Shown piece after piece: positions 16,027 through 36,423 of a stretch of 64,000 bases of DNA. This DNA is from Alteromonas sp. RKMC-009 (lineage in GTDB: Bacteria > Pseudomonadota > Gammaproteobacteria > Enterobacterales > Alteromonadaceae). The translations under genes and the position numbers were made by a program. Below the pieces are notes generated by a model that saw only the letters and a program-made list of their open reading frames with translations, made no database searches and was not told the origin of the DNA. The stretch is taken from NCBI RefSeq assembly GCF_003584565.2, contig NZ_CP031010.1, positions 1,116,001-1,180,000 on the forward strand, written 5' to 3'. Positions within the stretch are counted from its first letter, which is position 1, and each line of letters begins with the position of its first letter.

Positions 16027-17802
16027 GTGACCACTTTTACACGCTCTGTCCGCATCCTCAGTTTATCCGTCTTTCTGGCCTTTCAGGGAAGTGCTGCAGT
16101 GTATGCTGCTTCTGAATCCCTTGCTACAGATACTGCCGACGGCCAGTTTGAAACCTTATACTCGCAGGAATGGCAGTGGCGTAAGAATTACTACAGTGTG
16201 GATGAAAACAGCGATACACACGCAGCGCCATCTGCTTTGCCGGATGTGAGTCAGGCCACACAGGAAAAGCGCCTGAGCCGCTGGCAGTCTGTACTGAGAG
16301 AGCTGAATACCATTGATACCTCCACATTGTCGCAAGAGAATCAGACCAACTATGCGGTGTACCGTAATCAGATTGAAAACCTCATTATGGAACAGGAATA
16401 CCGTACCTGGGAAAAGCCGTTGCTGGGCGATACCGCATTCTGGAGCGACCTGACTTACCTGGCGCGGGAGACATTTCACAGCGAACAGGATTATGTGAAT
16501 TACATCGCCTGGCTTAACGATATGCCACGGTATTTTGATCAACAGATTGCCAACATGAAAATGGGTCTTGCGCGGAAGTTTACCTTACCGGCGATTTCTC
16601 TGGCTGGCCGTGAACGCTCTGTGGAGTCGGTAGTTGATGCTGCTGGTGAAGATAACGTGTATTTTCAGCCGTTTACTAAATTCCCTGCAAAAATTCCAGC
16701 ACCGCGACAACAGGCTTTGCGTGCACAGGCACAAAAAGCGATCAGCGAAGCGGTTATTCCTGCGCATAAAAAACTGCTGTCCTTTTTAGTTGAAGAGTAC
16801 ATTCCCGGGGCACAACCTTCCATTGCCGCTTACGATTTACCTGATGGCAAAGCTTATTACCGTGCTCAGGCAAAGAAATACACCACACTGGATCTAACCC
16901 CGGAAGAAATTCATCAGATTGGTCTGGATGAGGTGGCGAAAATACGTGACCGCATGCACGATGTCATGGCTGAGGTGAACTTTGACGGTGATTTGGCGGC
17001 ATTCCTTCATTTCCTGCGTACCGATCCGCAGTTTTATGTCGATACGCCTCAGGCGCTGCTCGACAGAGCGGCCTGGACGGCTAAAGAGTTTGATGCTGTA
17101 GCCTCTGACTTCTTCGGTCATTTGCCCCGTGCCCGTTTTGCTATTATTCCTGTGCCTGATGATATTGCACCGTTTTATACTGCCGGTCGCGGTGGCCCTG
17201 GCGTTTATCTGGTTAACACCTACGATTTACCGTCACGCCCGCTTTATTCGCTGCCAGCCCTGACCTTGCATGAGTCAGCACCCGGACACGCCTTCCAGAT
17301 GCCGTTGTCACTGGAAAATGACGGGATCCCGGACTTCCGTCGTGAAAGCTACATTTCTGCTTACGGAGAAGGATGGGCGCTGTATACCGAGAAACTGGGC
17401 GAAGAGATGGGAATCTACCACACCCCTTATGAAATCTTCGGCATGCTGAGCTATCAGATGTGGCGTGCAGCACGACTGGTGGTAGATACCGGTATCCATG
17501 CAAAAAGCTGGAGCCGTGAACAGGCGCAACAGTTCATGAAAGACAACACGGCGCTGTCGGTCCATGAAATTACCACTGAAGTTGACCGTTATATTGCATG
17601 GCCTGGTCAGGCGTTGTCTTATTACCTCGGACAGATGGCAATGGAATCAAACCGTGCCCGTGCTGAATCTGCATTAGGTGAAAAATTCGATATCCGCCAT
17701 TTCCACGATACTGTTCTGCAACTGGGCTCAGTACCGTTGTCTGTGCTTGAACAGCGTATCGACCGGTTTATTGAAGAAGGCGGTGTGTCTCCTTATCAGT
17801 AA
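16027..17802 (+). CDS. DUF885-family secreted protein, putative metallopeptidase
   Basis: A 591-residue protein starting at GTG 16027 with GGGAGA upstream. Residues 1-27 form a signal peptide ending at VYAASES. The DUF885 domain fills the rest, with the conserved LHESAPGHAFQ near residue 415 (a zinc-peptidase-like HExxxGH) and YGEGWALYTEKLG further on. It probably acts in the periplasm on peptides; the substrate is unknown. A terminator-like hairpin follows at 17821-17844. Confidence 0.9.
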   Translation: MTTFTRSVRILSLSVFLAFQGSAAVYAASESLATDTADGQFETLYSQEWQWRKNYYSVDENSDTHAAPSALPDVSQATQEKRLSRWQSVLRELNTIDTSTLSQENQTNYAVYRNQIENLIMEQEYRTWEKPLLGDTAFWSDLTYLARETFHSEQDYVNYIAWLNDMPRYFDQQIANMKMGLARKFTLPAISLAGRERSVESVVDAAGEDNVYFQPFTKFPAKIPAPRQQALRAQAQKAISEAVIPAHKKLLSFLVEEYIPGAQPSIAAYDLPDGKAYYRAQAKKYTTLDLTPEEIHQIGLDEVAKIRDRMHDVMAEVNFDGDLAAFLHFLRTDPQFYVDTPQALLDRAAWTAKEFDAVASDFFGHLPRARFAIIPVPDDIAPFYTAGRGGPGVYLVNTYDLPSRPLYSLPALTLHESAPGHAFQMPLSLENDGIPDFRRESYISAYGEGWALYTEKLGEEMGIYHTPYEIFGMLSYQMWRAARLVVDTGIHAKSWSREQAQQFMKDNTALSVHEITTEVDRYIAWPGQALSYYLGQMAMESNRARAESALGEKFDIRHFHDTVLQLGSVPLSVLEQRIDRFIEEGGVSPYQ

Positions 17803-17820
17803 TCGTTTTACTTCACGCTA

Positions 17821-17844
17821 CCTGCCCTGATCATTAAGGGCAGG
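17821..17844 (+). terminator. Hairpin terminator after the DUF885 gene
   Basis: Perfect 8-bp stem CCTGCCCT / AGGGCAGG with an 8-nt loop, 18 bases after the stop. The downstream tract has only a short T run, so it may be weak. Confidence 0.5.
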
Positions 17845-17964
17845 AAGTCCGTAGTTTTATTGCAAAATGTTCATTTTTTATCTTTTCCGATATAGCGTCT
17901 ATGCTATATACAGTATCGGGCATGGGTTGTTGCCCGGATTCAATTTTATTATGCAGGGTTTGTT

Positions 17965-19956
17965 TTGGATTACACGGATTCAACTCACGAAAGGAATCTA
18001 CTTTCCGGCAATCTTCACGAATTACTGGTGAGTCTTAATGATGGCTTTACAGCTTTTTATGATAAAAATAAATCGCTGTGTAAGACGTCACCTCCGGTAT
18101 CGCATTTTGCTTTTCACGCTTTACTCCCTCATTCGTTAAAAGTATTTGAAAATATAGAGTTAACGGATTTGCCCCGCGTCCTGGACGTACAGAATTTCCT
18201 CGGTTATCACTGCGTCTTATCTGCATCAGGGTCTGAACAGTACCCCTGGGCATTATCGGTGATTGCTGATAGCAAGAGCATTTCAAAAATTGCCCATGAT
18301 TTACCAATCGGCGTTATCAACGTGGATAGCAACTGGAATGCGGCTTTTATCAATGCACGCTGCGCTGACATGATGAAAACTTCATTGGATGAGTTATACG
18401 GCAGGAAATGGATTGATTATTTGCCCCCGTCACTGGCCAGGGAATTCCGCGATCACGTGAGTGATACTGAAAATTGCCGGAACCTGTATAAAACACGGAT
18501 AGAGTTCGTTACGCCTCTGGGCAGCATCTATATATTTTCAGTGCAACTGGCTGCTTACTTTGATTCCAGGGACAATTTTATCAGTGCCTCGGTAACCCTG
18601 AATGATGTGACCAACGAATTTCGGGCAGAAAGCAAATTGCAATATATGGCTGACCACGACTCATTAACTGAGTTATTTAACCGGTCCGCCTTTATTCGCA
18701 AAGTCGAAGAGATGGATGCCAACCGGTTTTCCCGTTCTTTATTTTTGTTTATCGACATCGACAGGTTCAAAGAAATTAACGATACCATGGGTCATAAATT
18801 TGGTGACCTGGTCCTGAAGTTTGTCGGCCGGAAGATAAGTTCTGCTGTGCGCGAAAACGATCTCAGTGCCCGATTTGGCGGCGATGAATTTGTTGTTTGT
18901 ATGTCTTCTATCACTTCAGACAGAACAGTTGAGGGGATAGCACGAAAGATAGATTCCTTATTGAACAGTACCTGTGTGCTGGATGGGCGCGAAATAGAAT
19001 TGCGTTGCAGTATTGGTATTGCCTGGACGCCCACTATTCAGTTTGAAGAAAATCAGACCAGAGCTGAAAAGGTTCAGGCTGTTCTGGATGCAGCCGACCA
19101 GGGGATGTATGAAGTAAAGCGGGGAGCGCTTACTGCAGAACACTTTAAAATTTATGATGTGAATCTCAGAGAGCAAAAGAAGTGGCTCAAGAATCAGAAA
19201 AAAGAACTTCAGGACGTTTTAAGTGACGATGGTCTGACGTGCCATTTTCAGCCAATTTACAGTGTGGACGGCCATATCCGTTCAGTAGAAGCCCTCGCCA
19301 GATTTAAAACACCGTTTCAGTATTTCAAAGGCATCGAATCCGTTATCAGTTTTGCTAAACGGCAGAACATGGAGTTGGCACTTTTTGATAACGCATTAAA
19401 AGAGGCATTGAAAGGCTTCGCACGATTACGCGAGCATCAGCCTGCGTTGACGCTGAATATGAATGTGGATGTCAGTCAACTCGAAGAAGAAAATTTCAAT
19501 AAAGTCATTACACAACTCTGCATGGAATTCGGGGTTCCTCTTTCCAGTGTATGTATTGAAATTACAGAGATGATGCTAGAGCGTAACAGCACAAGGGTAC
19601 AGCGACAGATAAAACAATTGCAGCGCAGAGGGTTTTTAATTTCAATGGACGATTTCGGTACCGGATTCAGTTCATTTAAAAGGTTAATGAATTACGATTT
19701 TAATGAACTGAAAATAGACCGCTATTTTGTTCAGAATGTGTCCACCAATGACAAATATAAGAAAACTCTGACAGCAATGATCGCAATGGGGAAAAGTCTT
19801 AATCTGCAAATTCTGGCTGAAGGTGTGGAAACAGAGGAACAGTTCCAGCTCTGCAGAAATCTTGGTGCCCAGCTTTTTCAGGGGTTTTATTTTTCTAAGC
19901 CACAGGATTCGGATACACTAATAAAAATGCTTAACAGTCAGCCATGTGTAACCTGA
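17965..19956 (+). CDS. PAS-GGDEF-EAL c-di-GMP enzyme
   Basis: A 663-residue cytoplasmic protein with a TTG start. An N-terminal region and a PAS domain (about residues 105-220) precede a GGDEF domain whose active-site loop RFGGDEF is intact (near residue 304), with an inhibitory RxxD site (REND) five residues before it. The EAL domain starts near 440 with VEALARF and keeps NMNVDVS, EITEMM, DDFGTGFSS, LKIDR, EGVE and QGFYFSKP. Both cyclase and phosphodiesterase activities look possible. It lies upstream of the CheB-CheR gene and near the Lap-type adhesin locus. No transmembrane segment is apparent. Confidence 0.93.
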   Translation: MDYTDSTHERNLLSGNLHELLVSLNDGFTAFYDKNKSLCKTSPPVSHFAFHALLPHSLKVFENIELTDLPRVLDVQNFLGYHCVLSASGSEQYPWALSVIADSKSISKIAHDLPIGVINVDSNWNAAFINARCADMMKTSLDELYGRKWIDYLPPSLAREFRDHVSDTENCRNLYKTRIEFVTPLGSIYIFSVQLAAYFDSRDNFISASVTLNDVTNEFRAESKLQYMADHDSLTELFNRSAFIRKVEEMDANRFSRSLFLFIDIDRFKEINDTMGHKFGDLVLKFVGRKISSAVRENDLSARFGGDEFVVCMSSITSDRTVEGIARKIDSLLNSTCVLDGREIELRCSIGIAWTPTIQFEENQTRAEKVQAVLDAADQGMYEVKRGALTAEHFKIYDVNLREQKKWLKNQKKELQDVLSDDGLTCHFQPIYSVDGHIRSVEALARFKTPFQYFKGIESVISFAKRQNMELALFDNALKEALKGFARLREHQPALTLNMNVDVSQLEEENFNKVITQLCMEFGVPLSSVCIEITEMMLERNSTRVQRQIKQLQRRGFLISMDDFGTGFSSFKRLMNYDFNELKIDRYFVQNVSTNDKYKKTLTAMIAMGKSLNLQILAEGVETEEQFQLCRNLGAQLFQGFYFSKPQDSDTLIKMLNSQPCVT

Positions 19957-19975
19957 CACAGGTAGTCTATCGGGA

Positions 19976-22495
19976 ATGAAAATGGAAAAGAGAGCAACGG
20001 AAAAGGAAGCGCAATACATTGTAGGCATAGGAGCTTCTGCCGGCGGTCTTGAAGCTCTGCAGGAACTCTTTAATGTACTGCCGGACAATCTTGGCGCATC
20101 GTATGTCATTGCTCAGCATTTATCGCCTGACTTTAAGTCGATGATGGATGAGCTGTTAAGTAAAAATACCAAAATGGCTGTACATCAGGCAGTAGAGGGG
20201 GAAAAACTGAAACCTGATACGGTTTACCTCATACCTGCCGGCAAACTGATGAGGGTGGCTGAAGGATGCATTTACCTGTCTGATTTACCCCCTGACAACC
20301 GCATAAATCTCCCCATTAACGAATTGTTCAGAACCATCGCAGAAGACGTACAGAATCGCGCGATAGGTATAATACTATCCGGTACTGGCTCCGACGGTAG
20401 CCGTGGCATTCTGTCTTTGAAAGAGATGGGGGCGATGGTCATCGCCCAGAATCCCGCTGAGGCTCGCTTTGATGGCATGCCGTTAAATGCAATCAATACC
20501 GGCTCTGTGGATTTCGTGCTGAATGTTCAGGAGATCCCTGAACAGTTAAGACGTTTCATCGAGCATCCGCTGGTGCGGGAGCAACCCAGTAAGTTCCGTG
20601 AACACCTATCTAAGAACTCTAAAATACTCGACGACATTCTTGGTTTAATTAACGATCGTACCGAACTGGATTTTCGTGCTTACAAAGAATCTACGGTCTC
20701 CCGCCGTATTGAGCACAGAATGAGCATTAACAGCAAGCATACTTTGCTTGAATACTGGGAATACTTAAACGGTACACCAGATGAAGTTGAGCTTGTAAAA
20801 CAAGATTTGCTCATTGGTGTCACTCAGTTCTTCAGAGACGCTGAGGTTTGGGAAAGGTTGTATGAAGATGTTGTAAAGCCTATGGTGCTGGAAACATCGA
20901 AAGATGACACCATTCGTGTATGGGTTCCGGGGTGTTCTACCGGCGAAGAAGCTTATTCTTATGCCATCCTGTTTTCTGAGGCAATGCAGGAACTAAAAGT
21001 GGAGCGTCAGGTTACACTGTTTGCCAGCGATATTGATCAGTCTGCCGTAGCGTTTGCCGCGAATGGAATTTATCCCGGCAGTATTTCTTCTGAAATGTCT
21101 TCAGAATTCATTGCGCGGTATTTTAATTTACTGAATGACGGCAGTTACCAGGTGACTAAAGAAATCAGAAATATGGTGGTGTTTGCCACCCACAATCTGA
21201 TTCAGGATCCGCCATTTTCTAACATGAATCTGGTGAGTTGCCGTAACACGCTTATTTATTTACAAAATGCAGCGCAACAAAAAGTGATGGCGTTTTTCCA
21301 TTTTGCGTTGAAAGTGAAAGGTTACCTCGTATTAGGAAGTGCAGAATCTCCGGGAAGCTTCAGTATCTATTTTGACTTTACCGATCAGCGCAACCGCATC
21401 TATCAGAAAGCCAAAGATATAAAAGTGCCTTCCTCCCAAATTCACTCTGCAAAGCCTTTTCAGAACCGGCATTACAAGCCGAAATCTGTAGCTCACTATT
21501 TGAGTTCTCCGAATAAGCGCATTGAGGTAGATCGCAAGTCTGCAGCCGTTGGCAGACAGGCAATGATGGAAGCTTACCTGCCTCCGACATTAATTACAGA
21601 TACAAAATTGCGGGTTATATACAGCTACGGCGATACGACCGCCTTCACAGCACCTCTGCGGCCGGGTTTGGTTACCCATGATTTATCCGATGTCTTGAGA
21701 GACGATTTATCAGGACAGGCCATATCAGCTGCCCATCAGGTATTACGTGAAAATATCTCGGTATTCATGGAAGACATCAGAGTAACCGAAACGGAGCGCT
21801 GGTCCTTGCGTTGTTTCAGTTTTAATGAAAACGGGCCTGATAATGTGTTTGTCGCTATAAGTTTCGTACCGGGTTCAATGCAATCATCCCCTGATTCAGA
21901 CATCACCTATAAGCGTAGCGAGCAGACAGTTAAACGCATAGAAGAACTGGATAATGCTCTGATAGAATGTCAGAAGCTTTATCGTGAAGCGCTGGAAGAC
22001 TTAGATACAACCAGTGAAGAGTTACAGTCGAGTAATGAAGAGTTGATGGCAGCTAATGAAGAACTGCAGTCGACCAACGAAGAGCTGCAATCGGTGAACG
22101 AAGAACTCTATACGGTAAACAGCGAGTATCAGCAAAAAATTGTTGAGCTGACGGACATCAACAATGACTTAGAGAATCTGATGATTGCTACCCATCTGGC
22201 CGTGCTGTTTCTTAACAGCGATCTCAAAATCAGAAGATTCACACATGCAATGAAGCAATATGTGAATATTATTGATTTTGATATTAACCGGGATTTCAGA
22301 GATTTGTCGTTTAAGAAGCCGCTGAGTTCATTAGATGAGCTCGTTTCCCAGGTTAATCGTGGACAGAAATCTACTGTTAAGGAAGTCTATCAGGATGACA
22401 GTACCGCGCAGCGTTACGAGGTAACCGTCAGTCAGTATAAAATTGGCGATAGTGCAAAAGGCGTAATTATCTCTATTGTTGAATTACATCAATGA
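19976..22495 (+). CDS. CheB-CheR-PAS fusion protein
   Basis: An 839-residue protein. Residues 1-190 are a CheB methylesterase domain with the triad residues in GASAGG, AQHLSPD and GTGSDGSRG. Residues about 215-480 are a CheR methyltransferase domain (VPGCSTGEEAYSYAIL). A heptad-like coiled coil of NEELQS repeats lies near 680-715, followed by a PAS domain. There is no receiver and no kinase domain. It may signal rather than modify chemoreceptors, as no chemoreceptor is in the window. It starts 20 bp after the GGDEF-EAL gene and overlaps the next gene by 4 bp, so all three probably form an operon. Confidence 0.92.
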   Translation: MKMEKRATEKEAQYIVGIGASAGGLEALQELFNVLPDNLGASYVIAQHLSPDFKSMMDELLSKNTKMAVHQAVEGEKLKPDTVYLIPAGKLMRVAEGCIYLSDLPPDNRINLPINELFRTIAEDVQNRAIGIILSGTGSDGSRGILSLKEMGAMVIAQNPAEARFDGMPLNAINTGSVDFVLNVQEIPEQLRRFIEHPLVREQPSKFREHLSKNSKILDDILGLINDRTELDFRAYKESTVSRRIEHRMSINSKHTLLEYWEYLNGTPDEVELVKQDLLIGVTQFFRDAEVWERLYEDVVKPMVLETSKDDTIRVWVPGCSTGEEAYSYAILFSEAMQELKVERQVTLFASDIDQSAVAFAANGIYPGSISSEMSSEFIARYFNLLNDGSYQVTKEIRNMVVFATHNLIQDPPFSNMNLVSCRNTLIYLQNAAQQKVMAFFHFALKVKGYLVLGSAESPGSFSIYFDFTDQRNRIYQKAKDIKVPSSQIHSAKPFQNRHYKPKSVAHYLSSPNKRIEVDRKSAAVGRQAMMEAYLPPTLITDTKLRVIYSYGDTTAFTAPLRPGLVTHDLSDVLRDDLSGQAISAAHQVLRENISVFMEDIRVTETERWSLRCFSFNENGPDNVFVAISFVPGSMQSSPDSDITYKRSEQTVKRIEELDNALIECQKLYREALEDLDTTSEELQSSNEELMAANEELQSTNEELQSVNEELYTVNSEYQQKIVELTDINNDLENLMIATHLAVLFLNSDLKIRRFTHAMKQYVNIIDFDINRDFRDLSFKKPLSSLDELVSQVNRGQKSTVKEVYQDDSTAQRYEVTVSQYKIGDSAKGVIISIVELHQ

Positions 22496-23499
22496 AAGAT
22501 TCTTCTCACCCTGATGCTATGCTGGAGCAAGGGCAGCATTACCTCGAAAAGGAACTGCTCAATTTGTTGCAACGCGACAAATTAATGTTCGAATTTTTTC
22601 AGGATGATGTTGTAGACGGGCTCTGGTACTGGGATTTAACCGACCCTGAAAATGAGTGGATGAGCCCGAAGTTCTGGCGTCTTTTTGGTTACGACCCGGA
22701 ATTTAAAGAGCACAAAATTACTGAATGGCAGGACATCATTTTTCCTGAAGATCTTGCTGTCGCTAAACGTAATCTTGAGCTTCACCTGAAAAACCCGAAA
22801 CATCCTTACGATCAGGTAGTCAGATACTGGCACAAAAACGGCACAATCGTGTGGGTACGCTGTCGCGGTATTGCCATTTATTCCAATGAGGGTGAGCCGT
22901 TAAGGTTGCTGGGATGCCATCTTGATATGACAAGGGTCATGGAAAGGCAACAGGAGTTGCTTGGCCTTCAAATAAAATATGAGCATCTGCAAAGAAGACT
23001 GGATGAAGTGCATTCAGAGCTTTCCCAGGTAAAGCTATTAAATGACTCTCTGCTCCGCCGCTCGGAAAGTGAACGAATCCGGGACGAATACGGGTTTGCC
23101 GGAAGCCAGTTTTTTATTGAGCATGTGCGCTTGCTTGCCCAATCTGCTGACCGCTTAGGATGTAAACTCACTACACTAAGGTTCTCTTTCAACGGTATTA
23201 ATGGCGATATCACTCAGTCGGATGAATTAAAAAACTTTCTCAATAAATCCGTTTTTGCGTTGATTCCGGGGTGTGTTCCTTTTCAGTTTTCAAATGAGCT
23301 GATAGGCGTTGTTATGCTGGATTATTCGGAAAATGACGTCAGAAAAATTGAGTTAGAAATGCGAAGTGCTGTTCAGACTCATTCGTGGTTAGCAGGAAAG
23401 CCGGTCATAGGCTTGCAATACCGTGTTTTGCCGGTAAACAGCGAAATGTTAGATAAATATCTGGACCTGTCATACATTCTCGAAATGTTCTTTAAATAA
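22492..23499 (+). CDS. PAS protein with a degenerate GGDEF-like domain
   Basis: A 335-residue protein. A PAS/PAC module occupies residues about 35-150 (DGLWYWDLTD, SPKFWRLFGYDPEF, WVRCRGIAIY). A coiled linker follows (about 155-195). The C-terminal 140 residues have the pattern of a diguanylate cyclase fold, but the signature is replaced by FSNELIGVVM where GGDEF is expected, so no cyclase activity is likely. The start codon overlaps the CheB-CheR stop (ATGA). It may be a non-catalytic partner of the CheB-CheR protein or of the GGDEF-EAL enzyme. The GGDEF assignment is by pattern only. Confidence 0.78.
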   Translation: MKDSSHPDAMLEQGQHYLEKELLNLLQRDKLMFEFFQDDVVDGLWYWDLTDPENEWMSPKFWRLFGYDPEFKEHKITEWQDIIFPEDLAVAKRNLELHLKNPKHPYDQVVRYWHKNGTIVWVRCRGIAIYSNEGEPLRLLGCHLDMTRVMERQQELLGLQIKYEHLQRRLDEVHSELSQVKLLNDSLLRRSESERIRDEYGFAGSQFFIEHVRLLAQSADRLGCKLTTLRFSFNGINGDITQSDELKNFLNKSVFALIPGCVPFQFSNELIGVVMLDYSENDVRKIELEMRSAVQTHSWLAGKPVIGLQYRVLPVNSEMLDKYLDLSYILEMFFK

Positions 23500-23500
23500 A

Positions 23501-23526
23501 AAGGGTGTGCTGTGAAGCACACCCTT
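23501..23526. terminator. Bidirectional terminator between the PAS gene and the adhesin gene
   Basis: Perfect 10-bp stem AAGGGTGTGC / GCACACCCTT with a 6-nt loop. On the minus strand it is followed by TTTATTTAAA, a good tract for ending the adhesin transcript. On the plus strand it follows the PAS gene stop by one base. Confidence 0.8.
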
Positions 23527-23546
23527 CGGTCTCTTTCTGAATTTCC

Positions 23547-34518
<10,972 letters not shown>

Positions 34519-36423
34519 ATGCTGATTCGAATTTTGGCCGTGGGTTTGGCAGCAGGTTTTTCGCTGGGCGGCTCACTTGTGAGCGCAGCACCAGTGAGCC
34601 TGACAGAAGTCGTAAAACAAGCCATTGACACAAATCCTGATGTACAGGCAGCGTGGCGGGAATTTCTGGAAGCAGAACAAAATGTGAAGATCGCCAGATC
34701 GGGCTATCTCCCGAAAGTGGATGTTACTGCCAGCTCGAGTCTGGTGCGCCGGAACTATGGTCTCGACCAGAGTTACGTATCCAATGAAGCCCGTATTTCT
34801 GTTACCCAGATGCTTTACGACGGCTTTTTTACCTCATCGGAAGTAAAGCGTCTTGAGTCGGCGAAGAAGGTCAGATTCCTTGAACTGTTAAATCAGGTAG
34901 AACAGATTTCATTAGAAGTTGCCACTGCCTACTCGGATGTATTGCTTTACCGCGAGTTGTTACTGGTGGCAGAAGACAACCTCAAAACCCACGTCGACGT
35001 TTATAAACAAATTGAAAAAAGTGCTGCTGCCGGTGTGGCCAGACGGGCTGACCTGGAACAAATCAGCGGACGTCTGTACCTGGCTGAATCTAACGTGATG
35101 ACAGAGCAGTCGAACTTGCATGATGTTTCTTCCCGCTTCCTGCGATTGACCGGGTTTCGCCCGCCGGCGGAACTTGAACCGGTAGACAATCTCATAAACG
35201 CTGAGATCCCGTTATCGATGGAAGAGAGTTTACTTGAAGCCTACAAGCGCAATCCCGGTTTTCTGGCGTCATGGTACAACGTAAATTCAACCAATTACGG
35301 TATCGATTCTGCCAAGAGTCGTTATCATCCCACATTAAATCTGGTGGGCAGTTACGGTTCTCAGTCCCGGGATGAAGCGGGCCTTGATAACACCCAGACC
35401 GAAGGGCAAATCGGACTCCAGTTCTCATACAATCTTTACAACGGTGGTGCAGACCGGGCGTCTATCCGTGCTGCGCTGGCAGTAACCGATCAGGCTAAAG
35501 ATCTGCGGGATAAATCCTGCCGCGATGTTCGTCAGACAGTGCAGATAGCCTACAACGACATTCGCAATCTGGACAGACAGATCCCGGCTCTGAACGAGCA
35601 CCGGCTATCTTCCAGCAGGGTGCGTACAGCTTACCTGGATCAATTCAAAATCGGTGACCGGACTTTACTGGATTTACTGGACTCAGAGAACGAAGCCTAT
35701 GAATCCGGCCGGGCATACACCGAAGCTGTTTTCACTCAATACAAAGCCATTTTACGTTTGATGGCCGGTAGTGGTGAACTGGCTGAATACCTTACGGTGA
35801 CGCGGGATGAGTTTGATTTAACTGAAGCTATTCGTCTGTCGGAAGCCGTATACGATCCTATGTACGTTTGTCCGGCTGAAACCATCGATGTGATGTCTCA
35901 GGAAACCAATATTCTGATCCGTGATACAGACGGTGATGGCATTACCGACTTGTGGGATGAATGTCCTGATACACCTTTTGATACCGCAGTGGATGACTTT
36001 GGTTGCGCAACTCAGCAGCAAAACACCGGTGACATCATTGGTGTAAAACATCAATCTGAAGTGGTGATTCCTTTCGGCGCTGATTCCGCTGAACTGGACC
36101 CTAAATACCTCGTTAAACTTGAGCCTATGCTGGATACGCTCGGTAAAGACCCCGCAGCCGGCGTTGTTGTGTACGGCCACGCCTCTCTGGAAGGGGAGTC
36201 TCACTACAATATGATGCTCTCTGTACGGCGTGCCAATGCCGTTGCTGACTGGCTGAAAGTTCAGTCCGGTAGTAATGAGCAACGGATCTCTGCCATAGGC
36301 CTGGGTGAAGATAAGCCCCTTATCAATGACATTTCACCTGAAGCGAACCTGGCGAACCGGCGCGTGGAAGCCGTTGTCGTGGTACTTAACTCTTCAATAG
36401 ATTCGCCGGAGTACATCAATTAA
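34519..36423 (+). CDS. TolC/AggA-type outer-membrane channel fused to an OmpA domain
   Basis: From the ATG at 34519 the protein has 634 residues with a signal peptide ending at SLVSAAPVS. A GGGG ribosome site supports this start over the upstream TTG at 34492. Residues about 25-430 are a TolC-like efflux domain (two repeats, SLTEVVKQAIDTNPDV, YNLYNGGADRASI). A short calcium-binding-type linker (DTDGDGITDLWDECPDT) joins it to a C-terminal OmpA peptidoglycan-binding domain (IPFGADSAELDPK, GHASLEG, NLANRRVEAV). In Shewanella the TolC-like AggA and the OmpA-like protein are separate genes; here they are one. It should be the outer channel for the adhesin. Confidence 0.9.
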   Translation: MLIRILAVGLAAGFSLGGSLVSAAPVSLTEVVKQAIDTNPDVQAAWREFLEAEQNVKIARSGYLPKVDVTASSSLVRRNYGLDQSYVSNEARISVTQMLYDGFFTSSEVKRLESAKKVRFLELLNQVEQISLEVATAYSDVLLYRELLLVAEDNLKTHVDVYKQIEKSAAAGVARRADLEQISGRLYLAESNVMTEQSNLHDVSSRFLRLTGFRPPAELEPVDNLINAEIPLSMEESLLEAYKRNPGFLASWYNVNSTNYGIDSAKSRYHPTLNLVGSYGSQSRDEAGLDNTQTEGQIGLQFSYNLYNGGADRASIRAALAVTDQAKDLRDKSCRDVRQTVQIAYNDIRNLDRQIPALNEHRLSSSRVRTAYLDQFKIGDRTLLDLLDSENEAYESGRAYTEAVFTQYKAILRLMAGSGELAEYLTVTRDEFDLTEAIRLSEAVYDPMYVCPAETIDVMSQETNILIRDTDGDGITDLWDECPDTPFDTAVDDFGCATQQQNTGDIIGVKHQSEVVIPFGADSAELDPKYLVKLEPMLDTLGKDPAAGVVVYGHASLEGESHYNMMLSVRRANAVADWLKVQSGSNEQRISAIGLGEDKPLINDISPEANLANRRVEAVVVVLNSSIDSPEYIN

